Counted from the first letter of the stretch, positions 32,381-40,878 are shown. The stretch is 64,000 bases of DNA from Modestobacter sp. Leaf380 (GCF_001424485.1 NZ_LMQC01000021.1:204600-268599), one strand, 5' to 3'. The notes: generated from the letters alone by a model not told the origin. A program made the numbers and translations.

Positions 32381-33061
32381 GTGAGCCTCCCCGAGCCCTC
32401 CGCCCCGACCGCTGCTCCGGTCGACGTGGTGGTGGTCGACGACCACCCGCTGTTCAGCCGGGGCCTCGCGGTGCTGCTGCCCCCCGTCAGCCGCGGCCGG
32501 GTCCGCGTGGTCGGCAGCACCGACGACGCCTCGGCCGCGGCCGCCCTGGTCCGCCGGGAGCGGGCCGACCTGGCCCTGGTGGACCTGGGCATGCCCCCAC
32601 CGGGCGGGCTGCGGGCGATCGCGGCGATCCGGCGCGCCGAGCCCAACGTGCGGGTCGTCGCCCTGTCCGGCACCGCCGACGAGGACGAGCAGCTGGAGGC
32701 GCTGCGGGCCGGGGCGGAGGCCTTCCTGCCCAAGAGCAGCGAGCCCGAGACGCTGGTTCCGCCGCTGCTGGCGCTGCTGGAGGGCTGGTCCGTCGTCCCG
32801 GCGGCGCTGCTGCGCAGGCTGCTCGCCGACGCCGCGCCCCGGGAGGACCGTGGCGTGCTGGGCCAGCTGTCCGCCGACGACCGCCGGCTGTGGCGTCTGG
32901 TCGCGGCCGGGACGCCGACGATGGAGATCGCCACCACCCTGCACGTGTCGGAGCGGACGGCGAAGCGGCTGGTGGCCGGCCTGCTGCGTCAGCTGAGGGT
33001 CTCCAGCCGCACCGAGGCGGCGGCGCTGGCGGGTCGGCTGGGGTTGACGGCGGAGGGCTGA
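32381..33061 (+). CDS. NarL/LuxR-type response regulator
   Basis: A 226-residue regulator. Receiver domain with acidic pocket VVVDDHP (Asp20, Asp21), phosphorylation site LVDLGMP (Asp68) and Lys118 in FLPKSS. The C-terminal HTH reads TMEIATTLHVSERTAKRLVAGLL, a LuxR-like helix-turn-helix. The most likely partner is the divergent kinase at 31611-32315. Likely targets are unknown; Mn-catalase and the Nramp gene flank it. Confidence 0.85.
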   Translation: MSLPEPSAPTAAPVDVVVVDDHPLFSRGLAVLLPPVSRGRVRVVGSTDDASAAAALVRRERADLALVDLGMPPPGGLRAIAAIRRAEPNVRVVALSGTADEDEQLEALRAGAEAFLPKSSEPETLVPPLLALLEGWSVVPAALLRRLLADAAPREDRGVLGQLSADDRRLWRLVAAGTPTMEIATTLHVSERTAKRLVAGLLRQLRVSSRTEAAALAGRLGLTAEG

Positions 33062-33174
33062 GCGCACGGGTTCCTCACGGGGTCAGGCCCCGGCGGTGTC
33101 CCCGTGCTGGGGACCCGGCGCCCTGGCCCGAGTCCACGCGCGCGGGCGGCCAGCCGCCACCGGGGCGGCGGGAT

Positions 33175-33190
33175 TGGCCCGCGCGGGCCA
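33175..33190. promoter_or_regulatory. 16-bp perfect palindrome upstream of the Nramp gene
   Basis: TGGCCCGCGCGGGCCA reads the same on both strands. It lies about 80 bases before the Nramp start and could be an operator or, as RNA, a short hairpin. A second small hairpin (GTCCCC-GTGCT-GGGGAC) is at 33098-33114, just past the response regulator stop. GC-rich palindromes arise easily in this DNA, so confidence is low. Confidence 0.3.
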
Positions 33191-33267
33191 GGGACGGCCC
33201 GACCGGGCCGGTGGCCCGGGCAGGACAGGAGCGTCCGCCCGTCCGCGAGCCACCCCCGGGGGTCCCC

Positions 33268-34530
33268 GTGTTCCTGTCCCGCGTCGAGGCCGCCACCCTG
33301 CCCCCGCTCGCTCCCCCACCCCGCCGGGCCCGGCTGTGGCCGATGCTCGGGCCGGCCTTCGTCGCCGCCATCGCCTACGTCGACCCGGGCAACGTGGCCA
33401 CCAACGCCACCGCCGGCGCCTCGTTCGGCTACACCCTGCTGTGGGTGGTGGTGGCGGCCAACGTGCTCGCGGTGCTGGTGCAGACCCTCACCGCGAAGCT
33501 GGGCCTGGCCACCGGGCGGGACCTCGCCACGCTGTGCCGGCTGACCCTGCCCAAGCCGGTGACCCGCGGGCTGTGGGTGCAGGCCGAGGTGGTCGCGATC
33601 GCCACCGACCTGGCCGAGATCGTCGGGGGTGCGGTCGCGCTCAACCTGCTCTTCGGGGTGCCGCTGCCGGTGGGCGGCGTGCTCACCGCCGTCGTCGCGT
33701 CCGCCCTGCTGGGCCTGCAGCGCGGCGGCCACCGGCCCTTCGAACGGGCGGTCACCGGCTGCCTGCTCGTCATCGCCGCCGGCTTCGGCTACACGATGGT
33801 CGACGCCGGGGTCGACCCCGCGGGCGTGGTCGCCGGCCTGGCCCCGACCCCGCTGTCCGGGGACGCCGCCGTGCTCGCCGTCGGCATCCTGGGCGCCACG
33901 GTGATGCCGCACGTGGTCTACGTGCACTCCGCGCTCACCCCCGGCCGCTACGGCGACGCCGTCACCGCCGGTCGCACGCGGGAGGGACGGGGCCGGCTGC
34001 TGCGGGCCCAGCGGCTGGACGTGCTGCTGGCGATGGTGCTGGCCGGGGTGGTCAACGCGGTGCTGCTCGTCGTCGCCGCCGGGCTGTTCTCCGGAGAGGG
34101 CGAGCAGACCCTGGAGAGCGTGCACGCCGGCCTGGGCGAGCGCTCCGGGCAGGGCGCGGCGATCGCCTTCGCGGTCGCGCTGCTGGCCTCCGGGTTCGCC
34201 GCCTCCTCGGTCGGCACCCACGCCGGACAGGTGGTGATGGCCGGGTTCCTCCGCCGGCGGATCCCGGTGCTGCTGCGCCGCACGATCACCGTCGCCCCCG
34301 CCGTCGGACTGCTGGTGGTCGGGGCCGACCCCACCACCGCGCTCGTCTGGTCCCAGGTCGTGCTCAGCTTCGGCATCCCGTTCGCCCTGGTCCCGCTGGT
34401 CTGGCTGACCGCCCGCCGCTCGGTCATGGGGGCGTGGGTGAACCGGCCGGTGACGACGCTGGCCGCCGGCGTCGTCGCACTCGCCGTCACCGCGCTCAAC
34501 GCGTGGCTGGTGGTCGACGTCCTGCTCTGA
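33268..34530 (+). CDS. mntH: Nramp-family Mn(II)/divalent metal transporter
   Basis: A 420-residue integral membrane protein with about 11 helices. The metal site of the family is present: DPGN in helix 1 (Asp39-Asn42) and MPHVVYVHS in helix 6 (Met213-His215), the Met being typical for manganese import driven by protons. GTG start; upstream region is GC-rich with palindromes but no recognisable Mn riboswitch. Close to the Mn-catalase and the two-component pair, consistent with manganese handling under oxidative stress. Confidence 0.9.
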   Translation: MFLSRVEAATLPPLAPPPRRARLWPMLGPAFVAAIAYVDPGNVATNATAGASFGYTLLWVVVAANVLAVLVQTLTAKLGLATGRDLATLCRLTLPKPVTRGLWVQAEVVAIATDLAEIVGGAVALNLLFGVPLPVGGVLTAVVASALLGLQRGGHRPFERAVTGCLLVIAAGFGYTMVDAGVDPAGVVAGLAPTPLSGDAAVLAVGILGATVMPHVVYVHSALTPGRYGDAVTAGRTREGRGRLLRAQRLDVLLAMVLAGVVNAVLLVVAAGLFSGEGEQTLESVHAGLGERSGQGAAIAFAVALLASGFAASSVGTHAGQVVMAGFLRRRIPVLLRRTITVAPAVGLLVVGADPTTALVWSQVVLSFGIPFALVPLVWLTARRSVMGAWVNRPVTTLAAGVVALAVTALNAWLVVDVLL

Positions 34531-34570
34531 GCGGGTGCAGGGGCCGCGCACCCGGGGCACCCTGGAGGAC

Positions 34571-35695
34571 GTGACCCAGCCCAGCCTGTTCGACGAGCTG
34601 GACGCCGCCGAGGCCCGCGCGGCCGAGACCCCGGTGCGGCACCGGCTGCTGCAGGTGCGCCGGGTCTACGCCGAGCCCGCCGCGGCCGCCTCTCCTCGCG
34701 GCCGCCAGGTGCTGGCCCGCTTCCCCGACGCCGAGGTGGTCGAGGTCGCGAGCCACTGGGGCGTGCCCGAGCTGCACGGCAACGCCGGCAACGTGGACCG
34801 CTGGGTGCGGGTGAAGAGCGAGACGCTGGTGCTCGGGGTGAAGAAGTCGATCGCCACCCGGGAGAACGGCCGCTCGGCGAACTGGATCGCCCCCTCCACG
34901 GCCAACGGCTGCGCGATGGCCTGCGCCTACTGCTACGTCCCGCGGCGCAAGGGCTACGCCAACCCGATCACCGTGTTCACCAACATCGACCAGATCACCG
35001 CCCACCTGCGCCGGCACGTGGCGAAGCTGGGCCCCAAGCCCGAGCCCGACCAGTGCGACCCGCACGCCTGGGTCTACGACATCGGCGAGAACGGCGACTG
35101 CTCGGTGGACGCCGTGGTCAGCGACAACGTGGCCGACCTGGTCGCCACCTTCGCCGACCTGCCCACCGCCAAGGCCTCCTTCGCCACCAAGTGGGTCAAC
35201 CGGCAGCTGCTGGAACTGGACCCGCGCGGGCGCACCAGGATCCGGTTCTCCGTGATGCCTGACGACGACGCCCGCCTCCTGGACGTGCGCACCAGCCGGG
35301 TCGCCGAGCGGATCGCCGCCGCCGACGACTTCGTGGCCGCCGGGTACGAGGTGCACCTGAACCTGTCCCCGGTGGTGCTGCGCCCGGGCTGGGAGGCCGA
35401 CTGGACGGCGCTGCTGCAGCAGCTCTCCGACGTCCTGTCCCCCGCCACCCGCGCCCAGGCCGCGGCGGAGGTCGTCCTGCTGACGCACAACGAGGCGCTG
35501 CACGAGGTGAACCTGGGCTGGCACCCGCAGGCCGAGCAGCTGCTGTGGCGCCCGGACCTGCAGGAGGCCAAGACCTCGCAGAACGGCCAGGCGAACGTCC
35601 GCTACCGGGCCGACGTCAAGCGGGCCGCCGTCGACCGGCTGCGTGCGCTGATCAGGGCGCACGCCCCGTGGCTGACGGTCCGTTACGCGTTCTGA
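34571..35695 (+). CDS. splB: Spore-photoproduct-lyase-like radical SAM protein
   Basis: A 374-residue radical SAM enzyme. The cluster motif is CAMACAYC (Cys114, Cys118, Cys121, spacing CX3CX2C), followed by YVPRRKGYANPITVF, and the protein ends near TVRYAF, as in the SPL-like family. True SPL repairs the UV spore photoproduct in DNA by a SAM radical. Members of this family occur in non-sporulating actinobacteria; whether they repair the same lesion is not known to me. GTG chosen because GGAGG lies about 5 bases upstream. Cytoplasmic. Confidence 0.8.
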   Translation: MTQPSLFDELDAAEARAAETPVRHRLLQVRRVYAEPAAAASPRGRQVLARFPDAEVVEVASHWGVPELHGNAGNVDRWVRVKSETLVLGVKKSIATRENGRSANWIAPSTANGCAMACAYCYVPRRKGYANPITVFTNIDQITAHLRRHVAKLGPKPEPDQCDPHAWVYDIGENGDCSVDAVVSDNVADLVATFADLPTAKASFATKWVNRQLLELDPRGRTRIRFSVMPDDDARLLDVRTSRVAERIAAADDFVAAGYEVHLNLSPVVLRPGWEADWTALLQQLSDVLSPATRAQAAAEVVLLTHNEALHEVNLGWHPQAEQLLWRPDLQEAKTSQNGQANVRYRADVKRAAVDRLRALIRAHAPWLTVRYAF

Positions 35696-35701
35696 GCCAC
35701 C

Positions 35702-36424
35702 TCAGACCGGGTCCCCCTGCAGCACCCGCTCGGGGTCGAGCCGCCCCGCCGAGACGGCGGCCGCGACGTCGTCCACCGTCTCGTCCCGACCGAAGGCGTA
35801 GGCGCGCAGCCGGGACAGCGCGGTGTCGGAGTCCGTGTCCCCCCGGGTGGCCAGCAGACCGATCACCTGCCAGACGGAGAGCCGGTCCGAGACCCCCGGC
35901 GACCGGTCACCCCCGCCGAAGGCCGCCGCCAACCCGACCTGGGTGACCAGCGCGTCGGCGACCAGCGAGGCCAGCGAGACGACGTCGAACACGTCGAGCG
36001 CCCGCAACCCGGAGGGGTCGTCGAGGTAGAGGTCCAGGGAGGCGAACGGATCGCCCCGGTCGAAGAGGGGCAGCGAGGCCACCGCCCGGTACGGGGTCCG
36101 GGTGACCAGCGCGTCGACGAAGGCCGGCCAGCGCTTCCCGGCGTCCTCCTCGTCGCTGAAGACCGGCTGGCCCAGGCGGGAGGAGGTCAGGCACGGCCCG
36201 TCCCCGGCGGTGAACTGCAGCCGCTCGGCCAGCGCCGCGGTGGGGTCCGAGGCGCCGACCGGGAGCCGGCCGACCGGCTCGTCCTGGGCCAGCGTGATCC
36301 CGGCGCCCTGCACGGGCAGCGCCCGGACGGCGGCCCGGGCCAGCCGGGTGGGGAGCGAGGCGGGGTCGGGGTCGGCGGCGGACTCCCGGGCGAGCGCGGA
36401 GGCGAAGTCGTCGACGGCGCTCAC
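35702..36424 (-). CDS. GAF-ANTAR-like regulator
   Basis: A 240-residue protein. The GAF part has FTAGDGPCLTSSRLGQPVFSDEED and VASLPLFDRGDPFASLDLYLDDP. The C-terminal part (VWQVIGLLATRGDTDSDTALSRLRAYAFGRDETVDDVAAAV) follows the ANTAR pattern but with a less typical first helix. The GTG overlaps the stop of the upstream GAF-ANTAR gene by 4 bases. The pair is probably co-expressed and may form a heteromeric sensor. Confidence 0.75.
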   Translation of the reverse strand: MSAVDDFASALARESAADPDPASLPTRLARAAVRALPVQGAGITLAQDEPVGRLPVGASDPTAALAERLQFTAGDGPCLTSSRLGQPVFSDEEDAGKRWPAFVDALVTRTPYRAVASLPLFDRGDPFASLDLYLDDPSGLRALDVFDVVSLASLVADALVTQVGLAAAFGGGDRSPGVSDRLSVWQVIGLLATRGDTDSDTALSRLRAYAFGRDETVDDVAAAVSAGRLDPERVLQGDPV

Positions 36425-37200
36425 CGGCGGCCCCCGTCCCGTCCGTCGTCACCGCGGCTGTCGGCGCCGTCGTCGCGGTCGCTGTCCCGGTTCTCCTCCC
36501 GGCCCTCGCCGGTGACCTCGGCGACCAGCTCGCGGGCGATGTCCCGGAGCTTGCGGTTGGCGTCCTGCGAGCGCCGGGCGAGGGTCTCGAAGGCCTCGGC
36601 GGAGGAGATGCCCGCGCGGCCCATGAGGATGCCCTTGGCCTGCTCGATCACCGCCCGGGAACGCATCGCCTCCTGCAGGTTCTCCACGGTGCGCCGGGTG
36701 CTGTCGTAGGCGTGCATGTTGCTGATCACCACCGCGGCCCGCCCGACGATGCCTCGAGCCTGCGCCTCGGCTGCGGCGTCGAAGGCGTGCGGCTGCGTCG
36801 CGTAGCAGTTGAGCGCGGCCTGCAGGTCGTGCTGGAACGGGATGGGCGTGGACAGCGAGGCCAGCGCGCCCTGCCGGAGAGCCAGCGGGGTGAACCGCCC
36901 CCACCGCTCCTCGGTGGCCATGTCCGCGATCGCGACCACCTCGCCGCTGGCGGCGGCGGACAGGCACGGCCCGTACTCCAGGCCGAACTGGGTCTCGTCC
37001 AGCTCGAAGGCCAGCAACCCGGTCCAGGCCGCCGACGTCGGTCGGCCACGCTCGACGACGGTCACCGAGGCCTCGGCGACGCCGGGGATGGCGTGCTTGG
37101 CCTGGGTGGCGACCTGTTGCAGCACCGACTGCATGGTCTCCCGGGCCAGGTCGACGTCGTCGAACGCGGACCGGTCGGGTCCGTCGGGTGGGGTCGTCAT
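36421..37200 (-). CDS. GAF-ANTAR regulator with acidic/basic tail
   Basis: A 259-residue protein. GAF domain with LEYGPCLSAAASGEVVAIADM and LSTPIPFQHDLQAALNCYA, then ANTAR (SRAVIEQAKGILMGRAGISSAEAFETL) and a charged low-complexity tail rich in Asp, Arg and Gly (NRDSDRDDGADSRGDDGRDG). ATG at 37200 with AGGAG about 9 bases upstream. It resembles the gene at 3328-4011 closely. Target transcripts unknown. Confidence 0.85.
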   Translation of the reverse strand: MTTPPDGPDRSAFDDVDLARETMQSVLQQVATQAKHAIPGVAEASVTVVERGRPTSAAWTGLLAFELDETQFGLEYGPCLSAAASGEVVAIADMATEERWGRFTPLALRQGALASLSTPIPFQHDLQAALNCYATQPHAFDAAAEAQARGIVGRAAVVISNMHAYDSTRRTVENLQEAMRSRAVIEQAKGILMGRAGISSAEAFETLARRSQDANRKLRDIARELVAEVTGEGREENRDSDRDDGADSRGDDGRDGGRR

Positions 37201-37518
37201 GAGGGGGCTCCTGAGCTCAGGGCTCACGGCTCACGCCATCCGGGCCGGCACGACTGCCGCCCCAGGGCTGGACGCCCCCCTGTTGGACGCTCGGTCCGAC
37301 GAGCGGACGCGCTCACCCTACCGGTGCCCGGACGACCTGCACGGCGGCCCCGCGGTGTCCCACCAGCCTCCCCAGCACCACCCGTCCCGGGTCGACGGGG
37401 GGCCCGGTGCGCCTGCCCTGGACGGCCCGCTGGGCTCCCTAGTCTCGCGACACACGCCCCGCTGGACCGGCCGCCGTCGCCCGCTCCGCACGCCCGAGCC
37501 GCCTGACCGGAGAACGCC
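37201..37518. other. 318-base divergent intergenic region
   Basis: Separates the GAF-ANTAR pair from the starch-binding-type gene. No coding frame convinces. Two -10-like boxes were noted: TAGGGT on the minus strand (37320-37315) for the GAF-ANTAR genes and TAGTCT on the plus strand (37440-37445) for the gene at 37519, each implying a leader of 75-115 bases. Confidence 0.45.
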
Positions 37519-37803
37519 ATGATCCGACTGAAGAAGTCCCCCGCCGCCCGCACCGACGTCGCCGTCACCTTCGCCCTGGAGGAGCAGGCCGTCCCCGGCC
37601 CGGTCTCCGTCGTCGGTGACTTCAACGGCTGGACGCCGGGCACCCACGTGCTGAAGAAGCGCTCCAACGGCACCCGCAGCGTCGTCGTCACCCTGCCGGC
37701 CGGTGAGCCCGTCCGCTTCCGCTACCTCGCCGACGGCGGCGTGTGGCTGGACGACCCGCAGGCCCACGCGCACGACGAGCAGGGTTCACTGCTGCACCTG
37801 TGA
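37519..37803 (+). CDS. Stand-alone isoamylase-early-set (CBM48-like) protein
   Basis: A 94-residue single-domain protein. VSVVGDFNGWTPGTHVLKKRSNGTRSV and VRFRYLADGGVWLDDPQA are the E-set/CBM48 glycogen-binding signature found at the start of branching enzymes and in AMPK beta subunits. Here it has no catalytic domain. ATG with GGAG 7 bases upstream. It may bind glycogen or act as an adaptor; no partner is adjacent. Confidence 0.8.
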   Translation: MIRLKKSPAARTDVAVTFALEEQAVPGPVSVVGDFNGWTPGTHVLKKRSNGTRSVVVTLPAGEPVRFRYLADGGVWLDDPQAHAHDEQGSLLHL

Positions 37804-37964
37804 CACCCGGTCGCCGGGCCCTCGGGTGAGGGTCCGGCGACGGTCCGCAGTGGCCGCGCCGCCCTGGCCTCGACGCGCGGCGCGGCGCACACTCCCGGTC
37901 TCCCCGGGCTCCGAGACTCCGGGGACCCGCTGCACACACCGGCGGCCGGACGACGGGGGTCGCC

Positions 37965-38096
37965 ATGAACGAGGCCATCTGGGCAGCACTGGGCGTCGCC
38001 CTCTCGGTGGGCCTGCGGCTGGGCTACCACCTCGGCGTCGAGGACGGCGCGAAGCGCGCCGCCAAGGGCTCGAAGCGCACCGTCCGGGGCCGCTGA
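37965..38096 (+). CDS. 43-residue small protein
   Basis: Starts MNEAIWAALGVALSVGLRLGYH, one short hydrophobic helix, and ends with a basic tail (GAKRAAKGSKRTVRGR). GGGGG lies 5 bases before the ATG. The charge pattern suits a small membrane-associated peptide. No homologue recognised; moderate evidence only. Confidence 0.4.
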   Translation: MNEAIWAALGVALSVGLRLGYHLGVEDGAKRAAKGSKRTVRGR

Positions 38097-38131
38097 CCCG
38101 CACCCCAGGACACGTGGCACGCTGCCCTCCC

Positions 38132-38359
38132 GTGACCCTCGCTCCTCTCGTGCTGGCCGCCGCGAACGGCGCCGAGACGGCGGGCCTGGTCATCGGGCAG
38201 CTGCTCGGGCTGCTCATCGCCGTCGTGCTGGTGGTGCTCGGCGTCCGCGCCCGGCGCCGGCCGACCCTGGGCAACCGGGTGGGCGGGCTGGTGCTCATCG
38301 TGCTGGGCGGCCTGATGCTGCTGGGCGGGCTGGCCTCGCTCACCGACGCCGCCACCTGA
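38132..38359 (+). CDS. Small two-helix membrane protein
   Basis: 75 residues with two membrane helices (GLVIGQLLGLLIAVVLVVLGV and GGLVLIVLGGLMLLGGLASL) joined by a basic RARRRPTLGNR loop, so both ends lie outside. GTG at 38132 fits a leaderless start (CACGCT -10-like at 38118-38123). An in-frame GTG at 38114 preceded by AGGA is an alternative that adds six residues. Followed at once by a strong terminator. Function unknown. Confidence 0.6.
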   Translation: MTLAPLVLAAANGAETAGLVIGQLLGLLIAVVLVVLGVRARRRPTLGNRVGGLVLIVLGGLMLLGGLASLTDAAT

Positions 38360-38360
38360 A

Positions 38361-38404
38361 CCGACCGGGCCCCCGTGACCTGGTGGTCACGGGGGCCCGG
38401 TCGG
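38361..38404. terminator. Bidirectional hairpin terminator, 20-bp perfect stem
   Basis: Arms 38361-38380 and 38385-38404 are exact inverted repeats around TGGT (left arm begins CCGACCGGGC). It lies between the convergent small membrane gene and the desaturase gene and serves both. Confidence 0.9.
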
Positions 38405-38413
38405 ACAGGGGTC

Positions 38414-39628
38414 TCAGGCCGCCGTGGCGGCCTGCTCCCACTCGCGCTGCATGGCCCGGCGCACCTTGGGCTTGGCCGTCGTCAGCTGGACCAGCTTGGC
38501 GACCTGCTGCGGGGCGTTCTTCGGCGTCGTCGCAGCCATCCAGCCGTTGGGCAGGGAGAGCCGGAAGACCTTGTGCCAGGCGCTGCCGACCTGCCGGGGC
38601 AACGAGGCGGTGTGGTACCGCAGCCCGTACTCGTCGAAGATCGCGCGGACCTTCGGGGCGATCTCGGCGTACCGGTTGCTCGGCAGGTCCGGGAAGAGGT
38701 GGTGCTCGACCTGGTGCGACAGGTTGCCGGTCATGACGTGCATGGCCTTGGAGCCGGAGATGTTCGCCGAGCCCAGCATCTGGCGCAGGTACCACTCACC
38801 GCGGGTCTCGCCCTCGATGGAGGTCTTCTCGTAGGTCTCGACGCCCTCGGGGAAGTGCCCGCACATGATCACCGAGTGCGACCACACGTTGCGCACCACG
38901 TTGGCCACGAAGTTCGCGGTCAGGGTGGGCAGGAACGAGGGGCCCGACAGCAGCGGGTGCACCACGTAGTCCTTGGTGGCCTGCTTGCGGATCTTGCGCA
39001 GCACGGCCTTGCCCCGGGCCCGGAAGCCCGGGTCGGCGCGCCGCTCGGGGGTGGCCAGGTTCTTGCCCAGCTCCAGGTCGTAGGCGGCGATGCCGTACTC
39101 GAAGAAGCACGCGTTGACGAAGTTCCACAGCGGCTGCAGCAGGTACAGCGGGATCCACTTCTGGTCCTCGTCGACCCGCATGATCCCGTAGCCGAGGTCG
39201 TTGTCCTTGCCGATCACGTTCGTGTACGTGTGGTGCAGCTCGTTGTGCGAGTGCTTCCACTGCTCGGCCGGGCTGGCCATGTCCCACTCCCACGTCGTGG
39301 AGTGGATCTTCGGGTCGCGCATCCAGTCCCACTGGCCGTGCAGGATGTTGTGCCCGATCTCCATGTTCTCCAGGATCTTGGCGACCGAGAGGCCCGCCGT
39401 CCCGACGAACCAGGCGGGGGGGAACTTCGAGAGCAGCAGCACGGCGCGCGAGGCCAGCTCGATCTTGCGCTGGACGTCGATGACCTTGCGGATGTAGGCG
39501 GCGTCCGCGGCGCCGCGGCTGTCCGCGACCTCCTGGCGGATCGCGTCGAGCCGGCGGCCGATGTCCTCCACGTCCTGGGCGGACAGGTGCGCGACGGGGT
39601 TCTCGGACTTCTTCTGCAGCGCGGTCAT
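38414..39628 (-). CDS. Membrane fatty-acid desaturase
   Basis: A 404-residue di-iron acyl desaturase. Three histidine boxes are present: GHNILHG (His93, His97), HSHNELHHTYTN (His126-His133) and NLSHQVEHHLFP near residue 305. Hydrophobic stretches surround them. The second and third boxes are of the acyl-CoA/linoleoyl-type group used by actinobacteria to make unsaturated membrane lipids. It is 39 bases behind the ferredoxin-reductase gene that would supply electrons, so the two form an operon. The double-bond position is not known. Confidence 0.9.
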   Translation of the reverse strand: MTALQKKSENPVAHLSAQDVEDIGRRLDAIRQEVADSRGAADAAYIRKVIDVQRKIELASRAVLLLSKFPPAWFVGTAGLSVAKILENMEIGHNILHGQWDWMRDPKIHSTTWEWDMASPAEQWKHSHNELHHTYTNVIGKDNDLGYGIMRVDEDQKWIPLYLLQPLWNFVNACFFEYGIAAYDLELGKNLATPERRADPGFRARGKAVLRKIRKQATKDYVVHPLLSGPSFLPTLTANFVANVVRNVWSHSVIMCGHFPEGVETYEKTSIEGETRGEWYLRQMLGSANISGSKAMHVMTGNLSHQVEHHLFPDLPSNRYAEIAPKVRAIFDEYGLRYHTASLPRQVGSAWHKVFRLSLPNGWMAATTPKNAPQQVAKLVQLTTAKPKVRRAMQREWEQAATAA

Positions 39629-39667
39629 GCGGGTCTCCTCAGCGTCGGGGGGTCGAGAGGTGGGGTG

Positions 39668-40762
39668 TCAGTGGTCGATGTCGCACGGCCCGGCGGCGGC
39701 GCTCACGCAGGTCTGCACGAGCACCCCGTCCCCGGGGGCGGCGGTGGTGAGCTCGCCGTTGCGCAGGTCGCGGACGGCGCCCTCGCGCAGCGGGAGCACG
39801 CAGCCGTAGCAGATGCCCATCCGGCAGCCGCTGGGCATGAGCACCCCGGCGGCCTCGGCGGCGTCCAGGATCGGGGTGGCGCCGTCGGCCTCCACGGTGG
39901 TGCCGGTCTTCCCGAAGGTGACCGTGCCGCCCTCGCCGGTGACCAGCACGCGGGGCCGGAAGCGCTCGGTGACCAGGCGCTCGGCGATGCCCTCGGCGGC
40001 CCAGTGCTCCTCCAGCGCCTCGAGCATGCCGACCGGGCCGCAGGCCCAGGTGGTGCGCTCGGCCAGGTCGGGCACCAGCTCGGCGAGCTCGGCGGGCTTG
40101 AGCAGACCGTCGGTCCCGGTGTGCCGCTCGACCAGCCGCAGGCCGCCGGCGGCGGCCAGCTCGCGCAGCTCGGCACCGAACACGACGTCCTCGCGGCGGG
40201 GTGCGGAGTGCACCAGGACGACGTCACCCAGCTCGTCGAGGTGGTTGCGCAGCATGCCCATCACCGGGGTGATGCCCGAGCCGGCGGTGACGAACAGGGC
40301 CTTCTCGGGCCGCTCCTGCGGCAGGGTGAAGTCCCCGGTGGCCCGGTCCAGCTGGACCACGGTGCCCGGGCGCATCTCGCGCACCAGGTGGTTGCTGACG
40401 ACGCCGTCCGGGATGGCCTTGACGGTGACCGTGAGGCAGCCGTCGGTGCGGGTGCGGTCACTGGTGACCGAGTAGGCGCGCCACTGGCGGACGCCGTCGA
40501 CGTCGACCCCGAGGCGGACGTACTGGCCGGGGGTGTGCTCGCGCCAGCCCCGGCCGGGCCGGATGACCAGGGTGGCGGCATCGGCGGTCTCGGGCCGGAT
40601 CTCCACGACCCGTCCGCGCAGGTCGGCACCGGACCGCAGCGGGGCGAAGACGTCGAGGTAGTCGGTGGGCAGCAGCGGGGTGGTCGCCGCCTCCACCAGG
40701 CTCAGCACCCGGTCCCCGAGACGGGCGCGCAGACCGGGTCGGCGAGGCACGGATGTCGTCAT
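39668..40762 (-). CDS. Ferredoxin reductase with C-terminal 2Fe-2S domain
   Basis: A 364-residue electron-transfer protein. FAD-binding RAYSVTS, NAD(P)-binding VTAGSGITPVMGML and CGPVGMLEAL, then a plant-type ferredoxin domain with CRMGICYGC and a final Cys in LVQTCVS. This is the arrangement of the reductase partner of actinobacterial acyl desaturases (DesA3/Rv3230c-like). Co-transcribed with the desaturase downstream. Cytoplasmic side of the membrane. Confidence 0.9.
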   Translation of the reverse strand: MTTSVPRRPGLRARLGDRVLSLVEAATTPLLPTDYLDVFAPLRSGADLRGRVVEIRPETADAATLVIRPGRGWREHTPGQYVRLGVDVDGVRQWRAYSVTSDRTRTDGCLTVTVKAIPDGVVSNHLVREMRPGTVVQLDRATGDFTLPQERPEKALFVTAGSGITPVMGMLRNHLDELGDVVLVHSAPRREDVVFGAELRELAAAGGLRLVERHTGTDGLLKPAELAELVPDLAERTTWACGPVGMLEALEEHWAAEGIAERLVTERFRPRVLVTGEGGTVTFGKTGTTVEADGATPILDAAEAAGVLMPSGCRMGICYGCVLPLREGAVRDLRNGELTTAAPGDGVLVQTCVSAAAGPCDIDH

Positions 40763-40817
40763 GGGCCCATCCTGCCCGCTCCCGGGTACGAACACCTGTG
40801 CCAAGCTGGTGAATCGG

Positions 40818-40836
40818 AGGGTGCTTTTCACACCCT
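40818..40836. promoter_or_regulatory. Possible operator for the desaturase/PucR divergent pair
   Basis: AGGGTG (40818-40823) and CACCCT (40831-40836) are inverted with a 7-base AT-rich centre (CTTTTCA), rare in this DNA. It is 42 bases before the PucR start and 56 from the reductase start, so it could be the PucR-like protein's site. Inference only. Confidence 0.4.
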
Positions 40837-40878
40837 GCGAACAACTCCTGCCAGAAACCGCAGCTGAGAGGCCCCGTC

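Noticed and set aside
33062..33267. Possible Mn riboswitch before mntH
   Set aside because: I looked for the conserved loops of the yybP-ykoY class and could not find them; only GC-rich hairpins are present.
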